Source: an uncultured Croceitalea sp.
Lineage (GTDB): Bacteria > Bacteroidota > Bacteroidia > Flavobacteriales > Flavobacteriaceae
DNA length: 64,000 bases
Direction: 5' to 3'
NCBI GenBank assembly: GCA_947499565.1
Contig: CANMOV010000001.1
Location: forward strand, 620,001-684,000
The translations under genes and the position numbers were made by a program. The notes below the pieces were generated by a model that made no database searches, was not told the DNA's origin, and worked only from the letters and a program-made list of their open reading frames with translations. Of this stretch, positions 8,746 to 18,856 are shown in pieces; positions within the stretch are counted from its first letter, which is position 1; each line of letters opens with the position of its first letter.

Positions 8746-9858
8746 TTAGTTAAGCAGAAGTTCCGCAACTTTTTCTTCCAATGCCGGTCCTCTAAGGTCT
8801 TTAGCTACAATTACTCCATTTTCATCTAATAGGAAAGCAGCAGGTATTGCATTTACACTATATAATTTTGCAATAGGGTCATTAAAATATTGTAGGTTGG
8901 ATACATGGTTCCATTCCAAACCATCGGCCTCAATAGCACCAAGCCAATCTTCTGATTTTCGGTCTAGAGAAACTCCAACAACGTTTAGACCTTTATCCTT
9001 ATATTTATTGTAAACCTGCACAATGTTAGGATTCTCTGCTCTGCATGGTCTGCACCAAGCAGCCCAAAAATCTACAAGGGTAAGTTTTCCTTTAACATCA
9101 TTTAAAGCAAGTAATTCACCGCTAGGTGTAGGTCCAGAAAAAACTGGAGCAGTTGCGCCAATTTCAGTGGCAGCCGTTCTTGCAAGTTCTTCTGAAATTC
9201 GTTTTCCTGGTCTCGAGGTTTTAATAGCTTCAGTAAAACCTTCGAAAATCTCTTTTACTTCAGTAGAAGGTAGCGCTTTAGTTTTTAGAAGATTATCTAA
9301 TAACAAGGCAGAAATTAATCCGTTAGGATTTTTCTTAATAAATTCTACATTAAAATCTTTTGACTCTTCTTGAAGTTCAAAGAATTCTTCACGTAAAGAG
9401 CTCATTACTGCGGTATCGCGCTGCTGATTGGCAATTCTCATCTCATTCTGCATGGATTGCGCCATTTGCTGCATTTTTCGTTGTTCAGATAAAAATTCTG
9501 CAAACATTTCGTTCTGTGGGGTGCCTTCAGCATTAGCAAACATTAAACTATCCTTTTGCCCTTTAAAGTTAATATCTCCATTCTCAAGAATAACAGGCCA
9601 ATTACCACGAATTCCCTCAATTACCATATAATGTAATGCTGGTGAATCTTGAGTTCCCATAAATTTAAATTTACCGCTTACGGCGATCGCAGTGTCTACA
9701 TCCACTAATCTGTTAGTAGAATCGGTTGTTTTTAAGTACACTTTGGAACTATCTGCTAATTCACCCGTTATTTCACCATTTAAGATATATCCATCAGCAC
9801 CTGTTCCACAAGCAATTATTGTGGTAGCTATTACTAAGACAGCCAGAAATTTTTTCAT
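8746..9858 (-). CDS. TlpA-like thioredoxin lipoprotein with DUF4369 domain
   Basis: A 370-aa thiol-disulfide oxidoreductase anchored outside the cytoplasm (lipobox TTIIACGTG). Residues about 25-120 fit the DUF4369 domain common in Bacteroidota TlpA-like proteins. A charged, Gln/Met-rich helical linker follows, then a thioredoxin fold at about 230-370 with the redox motif WCRPC. The family reduces periplasmic disulfides, for example in cytochrome c maturation. The partner is unknown here. A good -7 box lies 16 bases upstream. Confidence 0.9.
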   Translation of the reverse strand: MKKFLAVLVIATTIIACGTGADGYILNGEITGELADSSKVYLKTTDSTNRLVDVDTAIAVSGKFKFMGTQDSPALHYMVIEGIRGNWPVILENGDINFKGQKDSLMFANAEGTPQNEMFAEFLSEQRKMQQMAQSMQNEMRIANQQRDTAVMSSLREEFFELQEESKDFNVEFIKKNPNGLISALLLDNLLKTKALPSTEVKEIFEGFTEAIKTSRPGKRISEELARTAATEIGATAPVFSGPTPSGELLALNDVKGKLTLVDFWAAWCRPCRAENPNIVQVYNKYKDKGLNVVGVSLDRKSEDWLGAIEADGLEWNHVSNLQYFNDPIAKLYSVNAIPAAFLLDENGVIVAKDLRGPALEEKVAELLLN

Positions 9859-9874
9859 GAGATTTAATTTTGAG

Positions 9875-9882
9875 CAAAGATA
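9875..9882 (-). promoter_or_regulatory. Promoter -7 box for the TlpA-like gene
   Basis: Read on the minus strand this is TATCTTTG, matching TAnnTTTG, 16 bases before the ATG at 9858. Confidence 0.5.
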
Positions 9883-9903
9883 AAGATATTAATAAGCATA
9901 AAA

Positions 9904-9925
9904 AAAGCTCCTGAAAAGGAGCTTT
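9904..9925 (-). terminator. Intrinsic terminator of the outer-membrane protein gene
   Basis: AAAGCTCCT, loop GAAA, AGGAGCTTT form a perfect 9-bp stem followed on the minus strand by a T tract. It lies 21 bases after the stop of the gene ending at 9947. Confidence 0.85.
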
Positions 9926-9946
9926 ATATTTTATTTGAAATACGGG

Positions 9947-10456
9947 TTAAAACTGATATCTAAGTCCCAATGCCACATCAAAAAGAAAATCATTGTCAAA
10001 ACCATCAAAGCCAATAAGGCCAATTTCTGGTCTTATGTCTAACGATATCAATAGTGGAATGTCAAAGTCATATTCTAAACCAAGGTTACCTGCGGCAAAG
10101 ACAAATAAACCGTCATTATCGTCATTAAAACCATTGTTATTATTGGGCACAGGTTCAAAATCTGCGTTCCCAAGTCCACCTCCAACGCCATAATACCAAT
10201 TAAATCCACCGTCTATCTGATGTACCCATTGGTACACACCAGCTAGTTTAAAGGCGTCAAATTCCCTACTGTCCCTAAAACCTAAATTAAATTCAGCTCT
10301 ATTGACTCTGCCTATCGATTTTTGATACGATATTTCCGCTCCAAAACCGTCGCTATCTCCCAAACGTAGTCCTAATGAATGGTCAGAAATGCTTTGTGCT
10401 TGTAAATTAATTGTTGCAAAAACAAATAGTAATGTAATAAATGTGATGATTCTCAT
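9947..10456 (-). CDS. Small outer-membrane beta-barrel protein
   Basis: A 169-aa protein with a signal peptide (MRIITFITLLFVFATINLQA) followed by alternating amphipathic strands and an aromatic C-terminal residue (LGLRYQF), as in outer-membrane barrels of about eight strands. An Asn/Asp-rich loop (NNNNGFNDDND) lies at about 104-114. No enzymatic signature is seen. It is monocistronic with its own terminator. Confidence 0.8.
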   Translation of the reverse strand: MRIITFITLLFVFATINLQAQSISDHSLGLRLGDSDGFGAEISYQKSIGRVNRAEFNLGFRDSREFDAFKLAGVYQWVHQIDGGFNWYYGVGGGLGNADFEPVPNNNNGFNDDNDGLFVFAAGNLGLEYDFDIPLLISLDIRPEIGLIGFDGFDNDFLFDVALGLRYQF

Positions 10457-10544
10457 AAGTTTCTCGATTTAATGAAAATTAAAAATAGTCTCTTTCGGAC
10501 TTTCTGTAATAAAACTTACTTTAGTTGTCAAAAATTGTTCCAAA

Positions 10545-13460
10545 TTGGAAAAATCAGTTTTAGCAGAACTTTCTACTCGTCTAAAAGGAGAATTAAATTA
10601 CGATAATTTAACCAAAACCTTATATGCAACTGACGCATCTGTATATCGTAGGATTCCTATGGCCGTTGCATTCCCAAAAACCGAAAATGACCTTAGATTA
10701 CTCATAAGTTTTGCAGTTAAGAACGGTGTTGGTTTAGTACCAAGAACCGCTGGTACTTCGTTAGCCGGTCAGTGTGTGGGAGATGGTATAATTGTAGATA
10801 CTTCTAGGTATTTTAATAAAATCTTACATCTTAACGAAGAAAAACGACAAGTTGTCGTACAACCAGGGGTTGTAAGGGATGAGCTTAATCGGTATTTAAA
10901 ACCATTCGGTCTTTTTTTTGGCCCCAATACTTCAACGTCAAACCGTTGTATGATAGGTGGAATGGTGGGTAATAACTCTTCTGGTACCACCTCAATCCAA
11001 TATGGAGTAACCCGTGACAAAATTGTAGCTTTAAGAACGGTACTTTCTAATGGTGAACAAGCCTTTTTCGAAGAAATTTCAAAAGAGAACTTCCTAGAGA
11101 AAGTAAAAGGGAATTCTTTGGAAAGTGAAATCTATAAATCTTTATACGAAGAACTTTCCAATCCTGAGATTAGGGAAGAAATCGAGAGAGAATTTCCTAA
11201 AGCAAGTATTCATCGAAGAAATACAGGTTATGCTGTAGATGAATTGCTTCATAATAGTGTTATTACTGACTCAAAGGAATCCTTTAATCTATCTAAGCTG
11301 CTCTCCGGTAGCGAAGGTACATTAGCCTTTACTACAGAAATTACATTACAATTAGATATGCTGCCTCCTAAGTTTTCAGCAATGATAGCAACACATTATG
11401 TGTCTTTAGAGGATTGTTTAAGTGATGTTGCTCCAGTTATGACGCATAGTTTGCATTTATGCGAAATGATGGATAAAGTGATTTTAGATTGCACAAAAAA
11501 CAATAGACAGCAGCTTGCTAATCGCTTTTTTGTAGACGGAGATCCAGCTGCTATTTTAATGTTAGAGCTAAAAGCAGAGAGTAAGGAAGCCTTAGATGAA
11601 GAAATTCACAAACTACAAAATACCATCAAAAAATCTGGTTTAAGCTATGCTAGTCCTGTTTTGTATGGCGATGATATTAGAAAAGCCATTGAACTTAGAA
11701 AAGCTGGATTGGGATTACTGGGCAATATGGTTGGTGATAAAAAAGCTGTTGCTTGCATAGAAGATACCGCAGTTGCTTTGGAAGATTTGAAAGATTTTAT
11801 TTTAGAGTTTTCTACAATTATGGCTGGCTATAAGCAAAATGCTGTTTACTATGCACATGCAGGTGCAGGAGAATTGCATTTAAGACCAATTTTAAATCTT
11901 AAAAAAGCGAAGGATGTAAAACTATTTAGAGCTATCACTACTGATGTTGCCAAACTAACTAAGAAATACAAAGGAAGTTTTAGCGGAGAACATGGCGACG
12001 GTATTGTACGAGCCGAATTTATCCCTTTAATGATAGGGGAGCGTAATTATGAACTCTTAAAACGGGTAAAAACAACATTTGACCCCCATAATATCTTTAA
12101 TCCAGGTAAAATTATTGAAGCGTACCCAATGGATGAATCCTTACGGTACGAAATTGAAAGAAAAGAACCGGTTGTAAACACTTTAATGGATTTTTCAGAT
12201 AGTGAAGGAATTCTTAAAGCGGCTGAAAAATGCAATGGTAGTGGGGATTGTCGTAAATCGCATAACATGAATGGTGCTATGTGTCCAAGTTATCATGCTA
12301 CTTTAAATGAAAAGGATACTACGAGGGGGCGTGCGAATACATTACGAGAATTTTTAACGAATTCTGAAAAGCCAAATCAGTTTGACCATAAGGAATTAAA
12401 AGAAGTGTTCGATTTATGTTTGAGTTGTAAGGCCTGTGCAAGTGAATGTCCCAGTAATGTTGATATCGCGACTTTAAAAGCTGAATTTTTATACCAATTC
12501 CAAGAAACCAATGGTTATTCTTTTAGAAGTAAGCTTTTCGCAAATAGCACAAAAACGAATGCTTTAGGGAGTAAGGTTTCTGGCTTAACAAATGCTGTTT
12601 ACGACTCTAAAATACTAGGAGGAATTCTTAAAAAAGTTTCTGGAATCGCTAAAGAAAGAATACTGCCAAAAGTTTATAGTTTTAATTTTGATGATAGATT
12701 AAAAAATATTAATAATCAATGTGTTAATAAATTAAAAAAAGTAGTATTATATATAGATGAGTTCACCAAATACTTGGACATTGAAGTTGGCAAAGATGCA
12801 ATAGATGTATTGCAAAAATTAGGATACGAAGTAACACTGTTTTATGCAGAAAGTGGACGAACCTATTTGTCCAAAGGCTTTCTAAAACAAGCAAAAAAAC
12901 TTGCCGCTAAGAATATTGATGATTTGAAGCCACTCTTAAGCCAAAACCTTCCAATTATTGGATTAGAACCTTCTGCTATTCTTTCTTTTAGAGATGAATA
13001 CATGCGTTTATGCCCTAATGACAAACCGCTATTGGAGAAGCTTTCGAAACACAGTTTTTTAATAGAGGAATTTTTAGCAAAAGAAATAGAGCTGGGTAAT
13101 ATTACTGCAGATAGCTTTACTGAAGAGGAGAAAACAGTTAAGATACATGGGCATTGCCATCAAAAAGCATTATCTAACCAAAAAGTAACTTTTGATATTC
13201 TTAACCTTCCTAAAAACTACAAAGTCTCCATCATTACTTCTGGTTGCTGCGGAATGGCAGGTTCTTTTGGGTATGAAAAAGAGCATTATGAAACAAGTAT
13301 GGCAGTTGGGGAGTTAAAACTTTTTCCGGCAGTACGAAAAAGTGATTTAGATACTATTATCTCGGCTAATGGAACAAGTTGTCGTCACCAAATTTTTGAT
13401 GGTACAGGAAGGAAAGCATTACACCCCATCACCATCTTGCGCCAAGCCTTGCTTATCTAA
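10545..13460 (+). CDS. FAD-linked oxidase / Fe-S dehydrogenase (D-2-hydroxyacid type)
   Basis: A 971-aa fusion. Residues about 15-260 are an FAD_binding_4 (PCMH) domain with VPRTAGTSLAGQ and MVGNNSSGTTS. Residues 260-530 are the FAD oxidase C-terminal domain with SGEHGDGIVR. Two Fe-S segments follow, the clearest being CLSCKACASECP, and the end carries cysteine-rich GHCHQK and SGCCGMAGSFG. This architecture (YdiJ/glycolate-D-lactate dehydrogenase-like) oxidises a D-2-hydroxyacid and passes electrons to the respiratory chain. The start is TTG, since the next in-frame ATG would cut the FAD domain. Its 3' end overlaps the convergent phosphoesterase gene by 42 bases. Confidence 0.9.
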   Translation: MEKSVLAELSTRLKGELNYDNLTKTLYATDASVYRRIPMAVAFPKTENDLRLLISFAVKNGVGLVPRTAGTSLAGQCVGDGIIVDTSRYFNKILHLNEEKRQVVVQPGVVRDELNRYLKPFGLFFGPNTSTSNRCMIGGMVGNNSSGTTSIQYGVTRDKIVALRTVLSNGEQAFFEEISKENFLEKVKGNSLESEIYKSLYEELSNPEIREEIEREFPKASIHRRNTGYAVDELLHNSVITDSKESFNLSKLLSGSEGTLAFTTEITLQLDMLPPKFSAMIATHYVSLEDCLSDVAPVMTHSLHLCEMMDKVILDCTKNNRQQLANRFFVDGDPAAILMLELKAESKEALDEEIHKLQNTIKKSGLSYASPVLYGDDIRKAIELRKAGLGLLGNMVGDKKAVACIEDTAVALEDLKDFILEFSTIMAGYKQNAVYYAHAGAGELHLRPILNLKKAKDVKLFRAITTDVAKLTKKYKGSFSGEHGDGIVRAEFIPLMIGERNYELLKRVKTTFDPHNIFNPGKIIEAYPMDESLRYEIERKEPVVNTLMDFSDSEGILKAAEKCNGSGDCRKSHNMNGAMCPSYHATLNEKDTTRGRANTLREFLTNSEKPNQFDHKELKEVFDLCLSCKACASECPSNVDIATLKAEFLYQFQETNGYSFRSKLFANSTKTNALGSKVSGLTNAVYDSKILGGILKKVSGIAKERILPKVYSFNFDDRLKNINNQCVNKLKKVVLYIDEFTKYLDIEVGKDAIDVLQKLGYEVTLFYAESGRTYLSKGFLKQAKKLAAKNIDDLKPLLSQNLPIIGLEPSAILSFRDEYMRLCPNDKPLLEKLSKHSFLIEEFLAKEIELGNITADSFTEEEKTVKIHGHCHQKALSNQKVTFDILNLPKNYKVSIITSGCCGMAGSFGYEKEHYETSMAVGELKLFPAVRKSDLDTIISANGTSCRHQIFDGTGRKALHPITILRQALLI

Positions 13461-14351
13461 CGATTTAGATTCGTTCTGGGTGGGCTCAACTTTAATATCA
13501 CTCCTATCATTTCGGTCGGTGATTGAAGCAATAAGCTCATTCATGTCCATATCTTTTAAATCTTCATCCATAAAGAATGGCGATAGTTTATCATGATTAT
13601 AGTGATAGATTTTCCATCTTTTAAAAGAATATTCCAAGGCAGTTAAGTTTTCAACCCAATCTCCTGAATTTAGATACATGGTTTTACCGTATCTGTTTTC
13701 GTAAATTTCTTTTTTTGGTTGATGAATATGACCGCAAATCACATAATCATAATGGTTTTCAATAGCTAAGTCGGCTGCAGTACTCTCAAAATCATTAATA
13801 TATTTAACCGCGCCCTTTACACTGTTTTTTATTTTTTTTGATAAAGAGAATTTTTCTTTGCCTAGTTTATGTAAGAACCAATTAATTAAACGGTTAATTA
13901 GTATTAACAAATCATAACCATAAGCTCCCAGTTTTGCGAGCCATTTTGCATTCTTAATGGAAACATCAAAAACATCACCATGGAAAATCCATGTTTTTTT
14001 TCCATCCAAATCCATAACCAATTTGTTCACGATTTTTAAGTTCCCCATAGATGTATCTGCAAACTTGCGAAGCATTTCATCATGGTTACCAGTAATGTAG
14101 AAAACCTCAGTTCCTTTTGAGGCCATTCCAATTATTTTCCTTAAAACTTTTAAATGCGATGGAGGAAAATATCTTTTTTTAAATTGCCAGATATCAATAA
14201 TATCTCCATTAAGTATTAGTTTTTTCGGCTGAATACTGTTGAGATAAGTAATTAATTCATCTGCATGGCAGCCATATGTTCCAAGATGAACATCTGATAT
14301 TACAGCTAGCTCTACCTTTCTCTTTTTCAATATAAAAGATTTTATTTGCAA
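13419..14351 (-). CDS. LpxH-like metallophosphoesterase
   Basis: A 310-aa calcineurin-like phosphoesterase with all metal-ligand motifs: SDVHLG, NGDIIDIW, GNHDE, HGDVFD and CGHIHQP. The pattern matches UDP-2,3-diacylglucosamine diphosphatase (LpxH-like) proteins, which act in lipid A synthesis. It is longer than classical LpxH (about 240 aa), with an Asp/Glu-rich C-terminal extension, so another phosphodiester substrate is possible. The last 42 bases overlap the end of the opposing dehydrogenase gene. Confidence 0.82.
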   Translation of the reverse strand: MQIKSFILKKRKVELAVISDVHLGTYGCHADELITYLNSIQPKKLILNGDIIDIWQFKKRYFPPSHLKVLRKIIGMASKGTEVFYITGNHDEMLRKFADTSMGNLKIVNKLVMDLDGKKTWIFHGDVFDVSIKNAKWLAKLGAYGYDLLILINRLINWFLHKLGKEKFSLSKKIKNSVKGAVKYINDFESTAADLAIENHYDYVICGHIHQPKKEIYENRYGKTMYLNSGDWVENLTALEYSFKRWKIYHYNHDKLSPFFMDEDLKDMDMNELIASITDRNDRSDIKVEPTQNESKSLDKQGLAQDGDGV

Positions 14352-14470
14352 AGTAACGATGGGTTGGTAACACCAGAATCAATTTAAAGTCAAGTGTTTA
14401 TGAGGATATTGTTAAATAAACATTACGGTATATTTCTAATGTTTCAAAATCTTTAAGTGGTAGATAAGTT

Positions 14471-14500
14471 TTTGTTTAAAACTTATAAAAATTACCTTTG
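14471..14500 (+). promoter_or_regulatory. Complete promoter for aroC
   Basis: TTTG (14471-14474), an 18-base spacer and TACCTTTG (14493-14500) match both the -33 and -7 elements of the Bacteroidota promoter. The ATG of aroC is 21 bases after the -7 box. Confidence 0.65.
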
Positions 14501-14520
14501 AAAACTACTAATACGAGATA

Positions 14521-15585
14521 ATGGCTGGCAACTCATTTGGAACGCTTTTTAAACTAACTACTTTCGGGGAATCACATGGCAGAGCTTTAGGCGGAATTAT
14601 TGACGGCTGTCCTGCAGGTATAGCTTTGGATATAGAGGCCGTTCAAAATGAACTAAATAGAAGAAAACCTGGGCAGTCAGCTATTGTTACACAACGTAAA
14701 GAACCAGATACCGTAGAGCTCTATTCTGGGGTTTTTGAAGGTAAAACTACTGGGACACCAATTGGGTTTGCGATTCATAATACCAATCAAAAGTCAAAAG
14801 ACTATTCACATATTAAAGATTCTTACCGTCCTTCACATGCTGACTATGTCTATGATAAGAAATATGGTTTTCGAGATTATAGAGGCGGTGGAAGAAGTTC
14901 TGCAAGAGAGACTGCTAGTAGAGTAGTTGCTGGTGCCATCGCAAAGCAATTTTTAGCAACGATACAAATTAATGCATTTGTTTCTCAAGTCGGTGAATTA
15001 AAACTTCAAAAATCATATCAAGAATTAGATTTTAAAGAAATTGAGAATAATCCGGTTCGTTGTGCTGACCCAGAAATGGCTATAAAAATGGAGGAATATA
15101 TCAAATCCATTAAAAAAGAAGGGGATACTATTGGCGGGGTTATTACCTGTGTTGCCAAAAACGTTCCAATAGGTTTAGGAGAACCCGTTTTTGATAAGTT
15201 GCATGCAGAATTAGGTAAGGCGATGCTTAGCATAAATGCCGTTAAAGGCTTTGAATATGGAAGTGGATTTGATGGTGTCTTGATGAAAGGGAGTGCGCAC
15301 AATGACCAATTTAATCAAGATGGTACTACAAAAACTAACCTTAGCGGTGGTGTACAAGGTGGTATAAGTAATGGCATGGACATCTACTTTAACGTTGCAT
15401 TTAAGCCAGTTGCGACTGTGTTACAAGGTTATGAAACCATCAATAAAGATGGTGAAAAAGTTACAACGCAAGGAAAGGGAAGACATGACCCATGTGTAGT
15501 TCCAAGAGCTGTTCCTATTGTGGAGGCAATGACAGCTTTGGTTTTAGCAGATTATTCACTTTTAGCTCGAACCAACAAAATCTAA
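14521..15585 (+). CDS. aroC: Chorismate synthase
   Basis: Chorismate synthase (354 aa) makes chorismate from 5-enolpyruvylshikimate-3-phosphate, using reduced FMN, for aromatic amino acids, folate and menaquinone. Signatures are [20 protein letters not shown] at the N-terminus, [14 protein letters not shown], the [11 protein letters not shown] loop and [18 protein letters not shown] near the C-terminus. Length and motifs are complete. A well-formed promoter precedes it, and a symporter gene follows 57 bases later on the same strand. Confidence 0.97.
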   Translation: MAGNSFGTLFKLTTFGESHGRALGGIIDGCPAGIALDIEAVQNELNRRKPGQSAIVTQRKEPDTVELYSGVFEGKTTGTPIGFAIHNTNQKSKDYSHIKDSYRPSHADYVYDKKYGFRDYRGGGRSSARETASRVVAGAIAKQFLATIQINAFVSQVGELKLQKSYQELDFKEIENNPVRCADPEMAIKMEEYIKSIKKEGDTIGGVITCVAKNVPIGLGEPVFDKLHAELGKAMLSINAVKGFEYGSGFDGVLMKGSAHNDQFNQDGTTKTNLSGGVQGGISNGMDIYFNVAFKPVATVLQGYETINKDGEKVTTQGKGRHDPCVVPRAVPIVEAMTALVLADYSLLARTNKI

Positions 15586-15642
15586 TTCTACGTATTAGTG
15601 GTTTTCCATTCAAAATAGTATCTTACTACGCAAATATTCAAT

Positions 15643-16968
15643 ATGCGTAAATTAGAATTACATTGGCAAATAATGATTGGTATGTTGCTCGGCCTATTAT
15701 TTGGGTTTGGTATGACTTATCTTGAAGGAGGTAAGGATTTTGTTACCAATTGGATTGCACCATTCGGAACTATTTTTATTAAGCTACTAAAGCTGATTGC
15801 AGTTCCACTTATTCTCGCTTCTTTAATTAAAGGAATATCAGACTTAAAAGATATTTCTAAATTTAGGAACATTGGTTTACGTACCATAGGTATTTATATT
15901 GGTACTACAACGGTCGCAATTATTTTGGGGCTTGTACTAGTGAATGTAATAGAACCAGGAAATGGCGTTTCTGAAGAAACTATTGAAAAATTGACCTCTA
16001 CCTATGCAAATGATAAGGGAGTTACGGCTAAGCTAGAAGAAGCAACACGCCAAAAAGAAAGTGGTCCTTTAAAGTTTTTAGAGGATATGGTGCCGGATAA
16101 TGCAGTTAGCGCCTTGGGGAATAATCAATTGATGTTGCAAGTTATCTTCTTTACCATTTTTATGGGTATTTCTATGTTATTGATAGGAGAGGAAAGAGCG
16201 AAACCTTTAAAGAACTTTTTTGATTCGCTCAATGATGTCGTGTTAAAAATGGTTGATCTAATCATGTTAACAGCGCCGTTCGCTGTTTTTGCACTTTTAG
16301 CAAATGTGGTAGTTTCATCAAGTGATCCAGAAATATTGCTGGCTTTATTAAAATATGCTGGAGTAGTAGTGTTAGGTCTGTTTTTAATGATTGTATTTTA
16401 CAGCATTTTAGTCTCCGTATTTGCTAAAAAGAATCCTTTTTGGTTTTTAAAACAACTAAGTCCCGCACAATTACTAGCTTTTTCTACAAGTTCAAGTGCA
16501 GCCACTTTGCCCGTAACTATGGAACGCGTGGAGGAACATATAGGGGTTGACAAAGAAGTATCAAGTTTTGTTTTACCCGTTGGGGCAACTGTAAACATGG
16601 ATGGTACTAGTCTATATCAAGGCATTGCTGCAGTATTTATTGCACAGGCCTTAAGCTTTGACCTTCCTTTAAGTGCACAGTTAACAATTGTTCTAACCGC
16701 ACTCTTAGCTTCTATTGGAACAGCAGCAGTCCCTGGTGCAGGTATGGTGATGTTAGTTATCGTTTTGGAATCTGTTGGCTTTCCTCCAGAAAAATATGCT
16801 ATTGGGCTTGCTTTGATTTTTGCAGTAGATCGTCCTTTAGATATGCTAAGGACCGTAATTAATATTACTGGAGATGCTACTGTTGCTACTATAGTAGCTA
16901 AATCTGTAGATAAGTTACACAAACCAAAACCTAAAAATTGGGATGACCATTATGAGGAGGTAAAGTAG
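15643..16968 (+). CDS. Dicarboxylate/amino acid:cation symporter (DAACS family)
   Basis: A 441-aa inner-membrane symporter related to GltP/GltT/DctA, which take up glutamate, aspartate or C4-dicarboxylates with H+ or Na+. Signatures are the serine-rich hairpin FSTSSSAATLPVT, the NMDGTSLYQG motif, and AAVPGAGMVML followed by DRPLDMLRT and NITGDA. These include the Na+/substrate-binding residues, so it should be functional. The 39-base gap to the ATP-grasp gene suggests co-transcription with the following three-gene set, whose enzymes also look glutamate-related. Confidence 0.92.
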   Translation: MRKLELHWQIMIGMLLGLLFGFGMTYLEGGKDFVTNWIAPFGTIFIKLLKLIAVPLILASLIKGISDLKDISKFRNIGLRTIGIYIGTTTVAIILGLVLVNVIEPGNGVSEETIEKLTSTYANDKGVTAKLEEATRQKESGPLKFLEDMVPDNAVSALGNNQLMLQVIFFTIFMGISMLLIGEERAKPLKNFFDSLNDVVLKMVDLIMLTAPFAVFALLANVVVSSSDPEILLALLKYAGVVVLGLFLMIVFYSILVSVFAKKNPFWFLKQLSPAQLLAFSTSSSAATLPVTMERVEEHIGVDKEVSSFVLPVGATVNMDGTSLYQGIAAVFIAQALSFDLPLSAQLTIVLTALLASIGTAAVPGAGMVMLVIVLESVGFPPEKYAIGLALIFAVDRPLDMLRTVINITGDATVATIVAKSVDKLHKPKPKNWDDHYEEVK

Positions 16969-17007
16969 AAATTTGCTTTTATAGAATTCACATTAAATAG
17001 ATAAGCT

Positions 17008-18039
17008 ATGAACATTTGTTTTTTAATGTATCCTTGGGAAGAAATTGATCCAGAAAATGATACCAGTTTAGCCTTAATTCATGAATGCGTAAAAAGGAGC
17101 CATGGAGTGGCCTTATGCAGTCCGGCGAATTTGACTATTCGAAATAGTGTAACCAATGCCTTTTGCACTGTTATAAACAAAATGGAGAAAGTGTCTAGCA
17201 ATCTTAGAACATTCTACAAGCAGGCTGCTTTAAGAGAAGAAATGCTTCCGTTGGCAGGCTTTGATGTTATTTTCATGCGGGCAAACCCTCCATTAGATCC
17301 TATAATGCTCAATTTTTTGGATTCGGTAAAAGATGATGTGTTTATAATGAACTCACTGCAGGGTATCCGAGAGGCAAATAACAAGTTATATACAGCGGCT
17401 TTTGGAGATTCGCATAGCAATATTATTCCGGCTACTCATGTGTCCAAAAACAAACGCCATCTTATAAAACAAATAAAAGAATCTAAGACAGATAAGATGA
17501 TTTTAAAGCCTTTAAATGGTTTTGGCGGCTCTGGGGTTATTCTTATTGAAAAATCAGCAATGAGCAGCATTCAATCTCTTTTAGACTTTTACATAACTAA
17601 CTCAGATGGAACGTCTAACTATGTTATACTTCAAGAATACATTGAAGGTGCTGATCAAGGTGATGTTCGTATTCTTTTATTAAATGGCTTGCCCATTGGA
17701 GCTATGAAAAGAGTACCAGGTACAGACGATCATCGATCCAATGTTTCTGCAGGTGGAAGTGTTGCAAAACACACCATGACCAAGGAAGAAAAAGCACTTT
17801 GCAAGCAAATTGGCCCGAAATTGGTCAAAGATGGACTTTATTTTGTAGGTATTGATGTTATAGGTGGTAAATTAGTTGAAGTTAATGTAATGTCACCAGG
17901 CGGAATCACCTATATGAACAAGGTATATAAAACAAAGATTCAAGCTAAGGTCATAGATTTTGTAGAAAGCAAGGTGGTTGATTCGCTAGAAGCCTTTAAT
18001 AGACGTTCCCGTTTACGAAATGAGGTAGCAAATGCTTAG
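17008..18039 (+). CDS. Glutathione-synthetase-like ATP-grasp ligase
   Basis: A 343-aa ATP-grasp protein related to prokaryotic glutathione synthetase. Visible motifs are the early MYPWEEIDPENDTS segment, ILKPLNGFGGSGV (ATP-binding glycine-rich loop, about 165-177), LQEYIEGADQGDVRILLLNG and a Mg-binding end EVNVMSPGGI. Such enzymes join a carboxylate to an amine with ATP. No gamma-glutamylcysteine ligase is adjacent, so glutathione need not be the product. Its stop overlaps the next start by 8 bases, and the third gene overlaps by 4, showing a tightly coupled operon with an amidohydrolase and a QEGLA-motif protease. Confidence 0.85.
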   Translation: MNICFLMYPWEEIDPENDTSLALIHECVKRSHGVALCSPANLTIRNSVTNAFCTVINKMEKVSSNLRTFYKQAALREEMLPLAGFDVIFMRANPPLDPIMLNFLDSVKDDVFIMNSLQGIREANNKLYTAAFGDSHSNIIPATHVSKNKRHLIKQIKESKTDKMILKPLNGFGGSGVILIEKSAMSSIQSLLDFYITNSDGTSNYVILQEYIEGADQGDVRILLLNGLPIGAMKRVPGTDDHRSNVSAGGSVAKHTMTKEEKALCKQIGPKLVKDGLYFVGIDVIGGKLVEVNVMSPGGITYMNKVYKTKIQAKVIDFVESKVVDSLEAFNRRSRLRNEVANA

Positions 18040-18856
18040 GCTATCAGTACCTGATATCATTAAATTAATTGAAGCCGAAAAGACCTTTGAGGCGGTATCG
18101 GAGGATTATTCGTTCACTTTAAAAATTGATTCCTATGCACCCTATATCTGCGGAGCGGTGCATGATGGACACCAATTTCGAAAATCATTATGGGATAGTT
18201 GTTTGCATACCGAATATGAACGATGGTATGAAGAAGACCCCTGCACCAAACAAATGATACAATCGCATCCAATTGTAATAGCAGGTTGTGATAGTCGCTT
18301 TGAGTATGATTTAAATAGGGCGCCTGAAACTGCAATTTATACAGATGCTTGGGGAAAGCAACTATGGAAATCTCCATTAGAAAAGGATGCTAAGGAGTTT
18401 AGTTTACAAAAACACTATAATTTTTACCGGGTAGTTAAGGCTTTACTGGAAAAGTTAGAATCCATGCATAAAAAAGTCTTGGTTTTTGATATGCACAGTT
18501 ATAATTGGAAACGGTGGGATAGGGAAGTGCCTACATGGAATATGGGTACGGCAAATATTGATAACAAAAGATTTGGGAATATAGCTACAAGTTGGAGTGC
18601 CAAGCTAGGCGAAATGCAGTTTCCTAACGGAATAAAGTCTACATCCCTAATAAATGATACGTTCCAAGGCAATGGTTATTTCTTAAAATATATCACTCAA
18701 AATTTCACTAACACCCTTGTCCTAGCCACTGAAATTGCTAAGGTGTATTGCGATGAGCTTACTGGTATTATTTATCCTGAAGTTGTGCATTCTGTAGAAA
18801 AGCAGCTAAAAGAATTGATACCTTTGCAATCGCAAGAGTTTCAAGACGCAGAATGA
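18032..18856 (+). CDS. N-formylglutamate amidohydrolase-family enzyme
   Basis: A 274-aa member of the N-formylglutamate amidohydrolase family, zinc-dependent enzymes that cleave N-acyl-glutamate bonds. Recognisable segments are HDGH at residues 49-52 in place of the usual PHSG, DSRFEYDLNR from Asp87 and DMHSYN at 153-158. The divergent first motif suggests another substrate. It lies between the ATP-grasp ligase and the QEGLA protease with overlaps on both sides (8 and 4 bases), so its substrate is probably the ligase product or a related conjugate. Confidence 0.83.
   Translation: MLRLSVPDIIKLIEAEKTFEAVSEDYSFTLKIDSYAPYICGAVHDGHQFRKSLWDSCLHTEYERWYEEDPCTKQMIQSHPIVIAGCDSRFEYDLNRAPETAIYTDAWGKQLWKSPLEKDAKEFSLQKHYNFYRVVKALLEKLESMHKKVLVFDMHSYNWKRWDREVPTWNMGTANIDNKRFGNIATSWSAKLGEMQFPNGIKSTSLINDTFQGNGYFLKYITQNFTNTLVLATEIAKVYCDELTGIIYPEVVHSVEKQLKELIPLQSQEFQDAE

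Noticed and set aside
17008..18039. Calling the ATP-grasp gene gshB (glutathione synthetase)
   Set aside because: No gamma-glutamylcysteine ligase is nearby, the context is unlike glutathione synthesis, and substrate residues cannot be verified. Only the family is stated.
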